Of a DNA stretch of 30,225 bases, positions 19,986 to 29,477 are shown piece after piece (position 1 is the first letter of the stretch; every line of letters begins with the position of its first letter). This stretch comes from Hymenopellis radicata (taxonomy: Eukaryota > Basidiomycota > Agaricomycetes > Agaricales > Physalacriaceae): NCBI GenBank assembly GCA_015501595.1, contig JADNRX010000598.1:1-30225 (forward strand). The letters run 5' to 3'. The notes under the pieces are model-generated. The model saw only the letters and a list, made by a program, of their open reading frames with translations. It searched no databases and had not been told where the DNA came from. The position numbers and the translations under genes were made by a program.

Positions 19986-21225
19986 ATGTCCACCTTCGCG
20001 AAGCAGACGTTCGATGCCACTATTTACGCTGCTTCAAGGCCGACCTACCCAAAGGCCCTATTTGACTACATCTTCGCCTATCACGGCACAGGGATACCAC
20101 CGAACGTGAAGGCTTTGAGTCCAGAGAGGACAGCCAAAGGGCGCGTAGTTGCAAGTCCAAGATGGGAACAAGCTGTGGATTTGGGCTGTGGAACTGGTCA
20201 GTCATTAATGTCCAAGTACGAATAACAGGTTACTCATTAAATTGACCATCCACAGGTCAAGCTACGACAGAACTCACCAGGTTCAAGAAGGTCATCGGCA
20301 TCGAACCGGGCGAGAAGATGATCTCTAGCGCCAAGTCCCACATCCTTGACACGCTCGGGAAAGGTAAGAATTCACCAACACGATATCACGCGTCAATCTG
20401 ATATCGGCGGGGTAGATGCATTGGCGCAATTCACCTTTGTACAATCTGCGGCGGAGAAGCTCGATTGCTTAGAAGATCAATCAACAGACATGGTCATCGC
20501 TGGTTCGTCTCCCCTTTTCCAAACCGTACGCGTCTGAACCTAGTCACTAGCTCAAGCATGCCATTGGTTTGACTGGTCCAAGCTATGGCCGGAACTCTCA
20601 CGGGTGATACGCCCCGGAGGGACAGGTGCTTTCTGGGTAGGTGCTCCACTTCCTCGCGCGCGGTGTCAGGCTGACCGCCATCTCAGGTCTACAGCGAATT
20701 CCGCTTGACTAAATATCCCTCACTCACTCCTCTGATCTCTGAGTTCATGCAGGGCGAAGATCCAGCAACATCACTAGGCCCTCATTGGCAGCGGCCAGGA
20801 CGCACGATTCTTGAGAATCATCTAGTCGATGTCCCTGCACCTCCGACGGACCTAGGATTTGGAGAAATGGATAGGATCTATTTCACTGGTACGTGTTATT
20901 GCAATCTAATTCCTCTAGTCTCTTTAATACTGTAAGTGCAGGTGCTTACCACTCCGGCTTCCCGAGAGCAAACGTGTTCCCGGTTATTCTTCGCAACGCC
21001 ACAACGTGGGGTGGACTTCTTGGATATCTTCGTACCGCGAGTTCGCTGCATACCTTCCACGAGCGCTACCCCGAAGATCTTCAGCGTACAGACGGCGATA
21101 TCTCGGAGAGATTCTGGAAAGCTTTGATGAAAAGTGCAAGCGAAGTTGATGGCAAAGAATATCAGGCGCAGGACAAGCTCATGGTTGATTGGCCAGTTGC
21201 TTTGCTTCTTGTAAAAAAGCTGTAA
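19986..21225 (+). CDS. Class I SAM-dependent methyltransferase, Tmt1/Crg1-like
   Basis: Transfers a methyl group from S-adenosylmethionine to a small molecule. The pattern resembles the yeast trans-aconitate methyltransferase/Crg1 group (inference). Six exons (19986-20196, 20256-20363, 20416-20502, 20551-20636, 20687-20888, 20942-21225) sum to 978 nt, giving 325 aa without a break. The N-terminus FDATIYAASRPTYPKALFDYI is typical of this group. Motif I is AVDLGCGTGQATTEL (about 64-78, split by intron 1), followed by VIGIEPGEKMI (acidic cofactor-ribose residue). FTFVQSAAEKLD, the motif QACHWFDWSKLWPELSRVIRPGG and the end DWPVALLLVKKL complete the fold. The start is the ATG before STFAKQTFD; an upstream in-frame start at 19911 would add an unrelated stretch. 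The gene is followed closely by the MurQ-like gene on the opposite strand (tail to tail, 76 bp). Confidence 0.88.
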
Positions 21226-21301
21226 ATTATTTGTGGTATATGAACATTCACATTGGGTAATCTACTTTGTCGAGCGAAACATCCTTTAATAAGTAGGACC
21301 A

Positions 21302-22412
21302 TCAGCTTTTGAACACACGTACGACTGTCTCGTATCTGACATCCTCGAGAACAGCGCGCAGATTTCCATCACGCTTTTCGAGGGCATCTCTACACAGATC
21401 GAGGCCCCATCCAGAAACAACAACGACAAGAGCGAGCTTGACACTCCCGTCACATCGACGAACCACAGCATCGAGCTGCTCATCGTCCGCAAATATCGAC
21501 GCATAACTCGGCGGTAACCCAAACTCTGCAGCAACAGTACGAATAATCCGCCGAGCGCGATCCACCAACTTGCCGTTCGAGGCTTTTACATCCACCATCT
21601 GCCCAAAACACTTAGATAATCAATACTCACACACGCCCAACCACTCACCAGATTCCCATACGTCTTGCCCAGTTTTATATGCACCCCCGTCGAAATCATA
21701 TTCAACACCATCTTCGTCGCCGTCCCCGCCTTGAGCCGCGTGCTCCCCGTCAGCACCTCGGGGCCCGGTACCGGGTCGATCACCAGCGCGCAATTGCGCT
21801 CCAGCCGGATCGCGCTCGGCCGAACGCACACAAGGCCGATGGTGAGCAAGCCCAGGGCTTTCCCCCGCTGCAGCGCGCCCAGCACGTACGGCGTCCGCCC
21901 GGACGAGGCGATCCCGATGAGCACGTCCTCCGTCGAGGGCATGAGCGACTCCAGGTCCGCAATCCCCGCCTCGCGCGAGTCCTCGACGCCTTCGCGCGCC
22001 GAACGCAGCGCCGCGTCGCCCCCGGCTATGAGCGCGATGAACTGCATCGGGTCGGCGTTGAATGTCGGCGGGAGCTCTGCGGCGTCCAATACTCCAAGGC
22101 TGGTAGTTATAACAGTGAGAAGCGCCTTGGGAGAAGTATAACCACATACCGGCCGCTCGTCCCAGCACCCATGTACAACAAGCGCCCCCCAAGATGGATG
22201 CGCTCCGTTATGGCATCCACAGCCTCGGCTATAGTCGGGAGCACGCCCGCCACGGCGCCAGCGACCATAGCATCCTGATCGTTTATTATTTTGCACAGAT
22301 CCATCGTGTCGGCCGAGTCAATATCCACCGTCGCAGGATTTCGGATTTCTGTCGTCAGCGAAGCCAACGAAAGAGCCATGTTGGGGCGGTACAGTGGACG
22401 ATAGCTGTACAT
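21302..22412 (-). CDS. N-acetylmuramic acid 6-phosphate etherase (MurQ)-like SIS-domain protein
   Basis: In bacteria MurQ cleaves the lactyl ether of MurNAc-6-phosphate to give GlcNAc-6-phosphate during cell-wall recycling. Three exons (22150-22412, 21649-22099, 21302-21598; both introns 50 nt) sum to 1011 nt, giving 336 aa with no break. LTTEIRNPAT opens the domain. AGTSGRLGVLDAAELPPTF (from residue 83) includes E96, the probable catalytic acid/base. IAGGDAALRSAREGVEDS includes E124, the probable second catalytic glutamate. Then come GIASSGRTPYVLGAL, GPEVLTGSTRLKAGTATK and YGNLMVDVKASNGKL. The C-terminal repeat-like helices (DGSVKLALVVV, DGNLRAVLED) are also typical. A single SIS domain and about 300 core residues fit MurQ rather than animal glucokinase regulator, which has two. 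The ATG at 22379 (MALSLASLTT) is an alternative start. Exon 2 is rich in codons ending in G or C. Fungi lack peptidoglycan, so scavenging of bacterial sugar and bacterial ancestry are inferences. Confidence 0.88.
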
Positions 22413-22779
22413 TTAAGTAACACAGAGGCGGAGGCGGCGGAGGACAAGTTGAATAATTTGAATTTCCTCGCAGAAAGGTGCATTGCCAATCAGACGAGAT
22501 AGCGTTGCCTGAGGTCATGAGGCACGTCCTAGCCATTATCGGCCGCGAAAAACTCTCGAGTTCAATCTCCTAGAGAAACCTCAGAAAGTACATGGAAGAG
22601 AAGAGGAAGAAGCACCTGGGTAAGAAACGCGAGAGTTCGGAGTAAGGCGCCATGTGTTACAATCTGCCTGCCGTTCTCCGCATATCTATTTCAATTGACC
22701 GGTCCGCGAATCATACAACACCGAAATAAATATCCTGTAAGTATAGATACAACACCGCAAAGCAAAATACACAGAAAGA
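22413..22779. other. Intergenic between SIN3 3' end and MurQ-like start
   Basis: No coding frame with motifs. It should contain the SIN3 terminator region and the promoter of the MurQ-like gene. No clear TATA box or repeat was seen. Confidence 0.4.
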
Positions 22780-25700
22780 TCATGAGCTATCATTAGTAGT
22801 AGGAGGTGGCCGTTCCAGGTCCTTCAGCCATTTCTTCCTCAACAGATTCCGCTTCCGAAGGTTCCTGGCGGACTGCTCTGTCTCCTCCTTGTTGCGAATC
22901 TTCCAAAAGTAGTCCTCTGTATATTGCACGAAGAATAGCCGGTATGTCCGCACGCACACCTTGATCTCCAAGCCGTCGGAGGTGCGGGCCATGGGCTCTT
23001 TGGCATTGACTGGCATATTCCTGAAAACACGATGAGCTTGGCGCCCTGTAAGGTAAAAGCGGCATACCTTTTCAAGAACGGCGAGCGCACTTCGCCCAAA
23101 GAATCCGAAGTAGGAGCAGACTAGAGTCGATGTTCATTAGTGGGTCCTGCTGAATATAACGGGCGTTCGCTCACAGAAACATAGGCCTTGATATATTCCT
23201 GCCATCGTCCTGTGAGAACCTCAGAGTCGTCAAAGCTCGTATCGTCTTTCCCTATGAGCTGGATCGTCATAGTCTTCGAATCGGGTAGCTAACAACCGCA
23301 GGTAAGCCCAAGTTCAGAAGCCTTCGCAAGGACATACCCAGTCGATCCGGAAAAGATTCTCGTCAGGGCCCAGGATCTTCTCTGCATTATGTCGGCTGTT
23401 GACCTGGTCCTGCATGGTCAAGACTGGAACACCACGATCCGTCTTCAACCTGTTCAACAGGTCGTTGCTCTTCTGGTCTGCAAGAGCACTTTGAACCTTT
23501 CGATTACGTAATCAGTCCTTTAACCCCACTGAAAAGGTTCTTGAAAAGTACCTGCTTGATGAGCGAGCCGATAACCTTGTCGATGGTAAATATCTTGTAC
23601 GCATGCTAAACACCTCAGGTTAGTATCGGAACACCACAGAAGAGAAAGACGCGAACCTTGACCCCAAACATATGGCGCATCTGGTCCTCGAACGCTGACT
23701 GCTCCAGCTCATTATCAAACACCCGCTCGCACGAGTCCAACATAAGCTCATAATAATGGTTCGGATGCGAACTAGCATCTGCGAGATTACTTTCGATGAA
23801 CGCCGTTGTCTCAGCAGACAGGCCCACGGATACAGCGACTGGATTGGCGGCGGGTTGTTCGACCACCAAGTCGCGGAACAGAGACAAGCGGGAGTATAAC
23901 ACCTGACCAAAGTCAGTCGGGCGTTGGTCATGAAGCACGAGAAGCTCACCTCCAACAGACGTAGGAGAACGTAGAAGGTCGTATTGGTGAAAAAGAAACC
24001 CTTCTTGGGCTTGTTGCCAGGTCCGTCTCCTTCTACAGGAGTAGGCGACTCCATCCTCGAAGAGGACGGCTCCGCGTCCTGTGCCCTCGTCTGCCTATTC
24101 GTCGACTTGGCCTGTTCGCTCTTGAGAAGCTTCTTCCTCAAATCGCCACCCCCACCGAGTAACCCTTTCTTCCCTTTACCCTTACCACTCACACTCCCGC
24201 TCGCACTCTCTGCGTCACTCCCGTCGCTCATCTCGACATCGCTACCGGCGGCACCTCCATCCCCAGGAAGCGCAAACGCACTATTAAACACCGCCGCATC
24301 CTGCATGAAGAACAACGGCACAAACACGCGCAAAAACGTCTCAATCCTCCGCCTCTCCTCTTTCACAATTTGCCCCTGCGTCCGATCCAGGAACGAGAAC
24401 GTTAGCTTCAGCACGTCCTGTATCACGCCCATATCCTCCACGATATACTCCAGCTGATGACGAGGCCGCGTCCGCGCAAACAGCGGATCAATCAGACTCG
24501 CGCGCTTAGCCATCTGCTCTTCCCGCGCTGCCTCGATCTGGCTCACGAAGGCCTTAACGGTAAGCGCCTTCTTATCCGTGGCCTTGAACGTGATGCTCTG
24601 CTGGTCCAGAGACTTGATGTAATTCCGCGCCTCGACCTCCCGCCAGACCTTGTTCCACTCCCGCTGCGCGCGCTTCCATTCCTCCTCCTTCACCTTGAGC
24701 CTTTGCAGAACGACCGGGATCGCCTGACTGGGTGTGTCCTGCATCGCCTGGATAACCTCGTTCCCGCCCTCGCGTCCCCAGATCTTCTTGATGACGCGGT
24801 GATTGATCGCCTTCGCCGACCCATTCAGGTTGGGCTTCACTTTGAACGATGCACGTTCCTCCGAATTGAGCTGTGCAATTTTGTTATTGATAGGCTCTAG
24901 GATAGCGATGGTACGCGTGATAGCTTCAATGTGGAAGTCGTACTCGTGACGCTCTTCTTCGGAGCGATGGAGGGCTTCCTCAAACATATTCTTGCGGTTT
25001 GATACCATCGGCGGGTCTTCGCTCGACCAAGTTGGATGAGACACCCATTCATCGTTGAGCACAGACTTGCACATATCGTCACGCCCTGCACATTTGACGT
25101 TGCTTTCCTATGAGATATATGCGCGTTACTTCCACTCGAATGCCACGTGTAAATCAACTCACAGCAGGCGACAGCTTTCTATAGCTTCCGTACTGAATCC
25201 CCATATCCGTCCGCGTCGGTCGGTCTTGGAAGCCAGCGATAATAGGTCTTGTGAAGCCATACGGCTGGTCCCTTTCCCACTGAACATACTCCCTCTCCCT
25301 TCGCTCATCCCACCCAAGGATCTCCTTGAATTGCTTCATGAGCTCCACATCAACCAAAAGAAAATTCCGCGTCTCCTTGAGGAGACGCCCTGTATCGATC
25401 ATGCCCTGGGTGAAGAGATTGATGAATTTAAGGAATTCAGTGTACGAGTCGTTACTGCCCAGTGCCCGCTTGACGCGTTCGAAGAACTGCGAGTCGTCGG
25501 AACGAGGCGGGGGAGGTGCATGTCGTCGTTCAGGCTTTACAGACGAAGGTGGTGCATCGTGCGCCGATGTTTTTGTCTTCTTCGCCTAGAAGTATGCATG
25601 TCAGAAGTGTCATAACCGAGACGAAGATAGGTACCTTATGGTGCGTGGAGGATTTCGTTTCCCTGTCGCGGTCCTTTTCTCGCTCCTTATCCTTGTCCCG

Positions 25701-26663
25701 ACGCTTGCGCTTTTGAGGAATAACAACGTCCATCCGTGGTTTATCTGAGCCCTCTGAAAATTCAGGCAAGAAATGATGGAAATCCCTGTAAAGATCCGGC
25801 TCGTCCTTGAAGAGTCGACCGATATGCTCCAGGACTTCTTTATCATCCACATGCGTTGATTTCTTATGATATCGGGAGAGTATGTCGAGGAACTCTTTGT
25901 ACGTGTCCGTGTCGCAGCGCATTTTGATTCTCTGAATGTATTCAAAAGCGGGCGTGATGGAGACAGAATCATCGCCGGGTGATCGAGCGCGTGAGCGCGC
26001 GCGGGGCGGTGGCGGCGGAGGGGGAGGTGCCACCATGCGCTGAGGATGGATTGTCGTCGTGCCTGTTGGCGACGTGAACGTGATGGTGTCGGGGGAGCGA
26101 TATTGTATGCTGTACCCAGCCGGCAAGAAGGTATTGAATCCCGAGATGAGCTGTTGGTGACCATAAAAGAGATGTGATACACGTTCAATAACGCCTGGGG
26201 TGTCAATGCTTGGAAAAGTGTAAGCGAGGCGCGGAAGATATTTACTGACTGACATACCGTTGACTCTTGAACTCCTTCATAATGTCAAGGAACTGGTTGT
26301 ACACCAGCGGCTGCTCGTGGAACTGCACTTTGACAGAGTCGAGGTAGCCGAGGGCATCGTTGACATTCAATGACCGCTCCTGCGGGGCCAGAGGATGTGG
26401 CGGCGTAGTGTCCATGGGCAAGTCCTCGAGCTGCAAGAGCGCCACCGATTCCTGCTGCCCCTCGGAGGCAATGGGTATGCGGCTGGGGATGGTGGTCTTT
26501 GAAAAGAGCCGGCCTCGTGCACAGCTGCTCCTGGAGTAATCTCATTATCCTCTTTGGCCTCCGGCATATCAGCCGTAATTTTCATGGGCGAATCCGCGTC
26601 ATCCTTTGCCGACCCTGGCCTCGTCGTCGGTTCAGCAGTGGCCATTGGCTCGTCGACGTCCAT
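22780..26663 (-). CDS. SIN3: SIN3 transcriptional corepressor
   Basis: Scaffold of histone deacetylase complexes, nuclear. Ten exons join at GT-AG introns: start to 26258, 25635-26208, 25163-25585, 23950-25107, 23657-23902, 23552-23605, 23338-23496, 23175-23288, 23068-23120 and 22780-23020. Counting from the in-frame ATG at 26415 the protein has 1059 aa. PAH1 is at about 16-85 ([17 protein letters not shown]), PAH2 at 141-203, and PAH3 at 278-336 ([10 protein letters not shown]). A basic lysine/arginine cluster, probably nuclear localising, lies at 218-248. The Sin3 corepressor/HDAC-interaction region follows ([20 protein letters not shown]), then an acidic-basic low-complexity insert ([20 protein letters not shown]) and the Sin3 C-terminal region. 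Upstream, a frame from ATG 26663 ([12 protein letters not shown]) is coding-like but out of frame with PAH1. One missing base between about 26440 and 26500 would join them, giving about 1142 aa. The total then becomes a multiple of three. Confidence 0.93.
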
Positions 26664-26904
26664 GGCAGTTATCTGAGAATTGGATCAGCGTCGTTTCCCC
26701 GCCGTCGTGGTCGTCGCTGGCGATAGTGGTGGTAAGGAAGGAAGAGTGGTCCGTGCGCAGATCAACCACGTGTAGTTCAACTCCTCGATCGAGATCTGCC
26801 GGGCCGGCGGCGTTAGCGGACATCGACCTGTATCACAGTCGATCTACTCTTGCCTCTCTACTACACCACGGAAATTCGGCCTGGGCGCGTATATTTCTTG
26901 GTAG
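26664..26904. other. Short upstream region of SIN3
   Basis: About 240 bp between the SIN3 upstream start and the truncated end of DUF6535 copy 2. No TATA box was recognised. All of the SIN3 promoter left untouched by the duplication must lie here. Confidence 0.4.
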
Positions 26905-27726
26905 ATAGCCAGACAAGTACAGCCACGCCTAATACATCTAATAGGCATTTCACTATTTCAACCTCAATATGATGCGGACTGTCGAATTGGCATCGGACGT
27001 ATGCTAGCTGAATATGTCAATGCTGTACATCGGGAGTATCAAGAATGGTGAAGCAATGATAAGTGAGCAGCATTTTACACGCGCAGTCAGGATGAAGTAT
27101 CAGAAGGAGGCTCAAGCTCAAGATGCCGACGCTCAACGCGCTTGAAGCAAAAAGCACCCCAAAAGCAAAGCCGCAGGCGAGAAGTCGAACAAAGAAGAGG
27201 TCAAGGGCACGGTGATGAGAGCTGGAAGGAGAAATTCTACGGCGAAAGGCACGCCGGCCTTCTTCAGAGCTCCGTACCAGAGAAATCCAAGACGGCAGCG
27301 ATTCCGTAGACTCTGTGGACCGAGCGGGGCGCACAAGGCTGGTGCCGATCGACCAGAGCCATCAAAAGAATAGCGAAGTTACAGACGAGGCTCCTTGTGA
27401 ACCACGATCTGTCCAGATAGAAGGGAAGGTAGGAATGTTGGAGTCGGATGAATTGCAGTGGGATAATGTCGTTGTATAAGAGTGACAAAGGAGCGTCTTG
27501 TAGTATTGACAAACATAGATAAGCAGACAAAGAACGATGAAGCCTGAGGTCGACGTCGCTGGTGAACGGGAGTGGGCGCAAGAAAAGTTAGTGACTTACG
27601 AATACTATGAGCGACATGGCCTGAAGATGACAGGCGGAAGCAAAAAACAAATACTGGGAAGCGCTTGATCAGCAGCTCAGAACTCTTGACTGTACGTTGC
27701 GCCTCTCTGTTCTGGGATATCTTCAA
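26905..27726 (-). pseudogene. DUF6535-like gene, copy 2, truncated
   Basis: Clear nucleotide similarity to copy 1 (14.29-15.02 kb), including the conserved intron whose acceptor lies near 27551 and whose donor is near 27606. Readable parts are QDAPLSLLYNDIIPLQF, YLDRSWFTRSLVCNFAILL, RCRLGFLWYGALKKAGVPF, FLLPALITVPLTSS and, in another frame, ILHPDCACKMLLTYHCF. A deletion of about 10 nt near 27510 and one base missing near 27196-27201 relative to copy 1 break the frame. Copy 2 keeps the base that copy 1 lacks at 14608-14610. Similarity ends abruptly near 26905. The 5' part encoding the AFEAEF motif of copy 1 is not present. It is a partial duplicate and non-functional as it stands. Confidence 0.55.
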
Positions 27727-27949
27727 GAATGGAATCGGAGAAAGAAAGGGTGGCCATTAGCTCGGCAATGAAGTGTCTGGTTCTCTTGCTGGTTCTTTAC
27801 TTGAATGATATATATTTTTTCCATGTACACGAGCTCGTGAACACTGGGCACGCCGTCATCAACCTAAACGAGATAACACTGTACACACTTCCAACGTAGA
27901 GTTTGGTTCAAGTCTTCTTCACCTTACCGTCGTCTATTTCTCGGGCCTG

Positions 27950-28650
27950 TTACAATTTGGCACGTTTGAACCGAGTGACTTCCGACTTAGCAGTCAGAGC
28001 TGCTGCAGCGGCAGCCGCACCGACCATCAGGCCACCTGTGAGAGGAACAGCCACTTCATTGGGCATCCCCGCTGACTGGAGGAAGGTAACCAGGCTTAGG
28101 CTCGCAACGACATTTCCAAAGGAGGCCTGCCACGCCGCTAAAATGATTTCTAGTTACGATACAGCCACGCACACGACGGAGTACAACGCACCGGGGACGA
28201 CCAAGCCCAAGAGGCCGAAGCCAGCCAAGGCAAGAGGATTTGCCCCTCGTACGATGCCTATAACCAATCCAGCAACCTGTTCCGGGTGCGCAGCAATGTA
28301 GGGCCCAAACGCTTCGAAGATTCGCCTCAAATCTTCCCCTCGTACGATCGCTTGTATCAGCTCGAGGAGGTGCTGACTGAGGTTCCCGAGGTCTCTCGAC
28401 ATCAATGCCCGTAGAACAGCTTGCATAGGCGCCATGATAACCGTGGACGCTGCAGCGTGCAGTGCATCGCGAGAGGATAGAAGGTCTATCAAGCCTTCCG
28501 GGATTGGCGTGCGGCCTACACTGCTCGAGGAGGAAGACGAGTTCGGGGAGTCTTTCCGCTAGAGCTCTTATGACGGCTTTGTGGTCCAGTGCTATCGTCT
28601 GGCATGCTGATGGAAGAGCGCAAGGTGCGTCCTTCGCAGAAGTCCGTCAT
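27950..28650 (-). CDS. Ifi-6-16-like membrane protein, copy 2, N-terminal frame break
   Basis: Paralogue of the gene at 17437-18195 on the opposite strand. Exon 1 runs from ATG 28650 to 28192, and exon 2 from 28137 to 27950. The intron has the same position and donor (GTGCGTTGTA). After the break the frame reads LSQHLLELIQAIVRGEDLRRIFEAFG, AGLVIGIVRGANPLALAGFG, AAWQASFGNVVASLSLVTFLQSAG and a short basic end (FKRAKL). The break lies near 28550-28555: copy 1 reads GKNSPSSS, whereas here one base is missing and the frame stops at a TAG near 28517. An internal ATG would give a shorter protein that keeps both hydrophobic stretches. Upstream similarity to copy 1 continues about 100 bp (GGCGCTTAGCT and beyond). 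Copy 2 lacks about 6 nt at the start of exon 2 and has a shorter C-terminus. Confidence 0.6.
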
Positions 28651-29477
28651 TAGCTAAGCGCCAGGCTATTTAAGTAGTACAGTAGTACGCGCTCAAATGC
28701 CATTAGGCGATGAGATAAGTAGGATCTCGCGAGAATGTGGTCGTGTTGCATTCCACCAGCTGTATCAAAAAGTACGTTAGTTGTAATACAAGGTTCTGTA
28801 AACGCGTACTGGCATGCGTCCGGACTGGACGACTGGCAGGGCCCAGGCTGCGACAACGAAGTAATATCAACTCACATGCGTACTAATGAATCCGTCAGCC
28901 TTGACGACCGCAAAGTCAAGCTTGTCGGGGAGAGCATAACGTCTATCGTGGTGAATGCGTACAATGACGAAAGTCTGCTGTTCCTGGGTGAGAAAAGTAA
29001 ATATATCTGGGAAATCCACGAAGAGAAAGAACCACAACGCGCGCGTGTTTGGTTTTGTTATCATTGGATGCTATTCCTTTGATCTGCACTTCTTGGTAAC
29101 CACGGTCAAAATTCAATACTGCTTTGTTCAGGATTCGCCCCGTCTTGGACAGCTTAGATTATTCGACGACACTTGAAGGACTGCAGTGACTCGCGCTACT
29201 CATTGTTGCTCGGTGAAAGACGCGTCGAAACATCAAAGAGAACATGTACAAGATGCGAAGCCATCCCCTCATCCTCGAATCTGATTGTTGCGTTCCAGAT
29301 GCCTGGCACAAAACGGTGACTATCTGCGTGGTCTTCGACTCGTGCTGAGTTTTATTTCTTTGTCATAGTATGTATTCACAAACCCTCTTTAGAAGTAATA
29401 GAAAGAACCATCCCTTTGTTCTTGAATCTCTATCTACCGCCCTACCTCGCCACTGATAGTCCCTCCCATTTACTATC
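28651..29477. other. Region with one orphan ORF, no recognised gene
   Basis: Apart from the frame at 28735-29082, described separately, no motif, repeat or RNA gene was found. A minus-strand alternative (28867-29064, splicing at GTGAGT near 28886) is also possible but equally unrecognised. Confidence 0.4.
28735..29082 (+). CDS. Orphan ORF, function unknown
   Basis: 115 codons, starting near the promoter side of the Ifi-6-16-like copy 2 on the opposite strand. The product is acidic and tryptophan-containing (SVNAYWHASGLDDWQGPG, KSKYIWEIHEEKE). It has no signal peptide or membrane segment, and I recognise no family. Codons often end in C or G, which mildly favours real coding, but the overlapping minus-strand frame weakens the case. 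Confidence 0.25.
   Translation: MWSCCIPPAVSKSTLVVIQGSVNAYWHASGLDDWQGPGCDNEVISTHMRTNESVSLDDRKVKLVGESITSIVVNAYNDESLLFLGEKSKYIWEIHEEKEPQRARVWFCYHWMLFL

Noticed and set aside
22100..22149. Possible frameshift in the MurQ-like gene after AGTSGR
   Set aside because: A 50-nt GT-AG intron restores RLGVLDAAE exactly.
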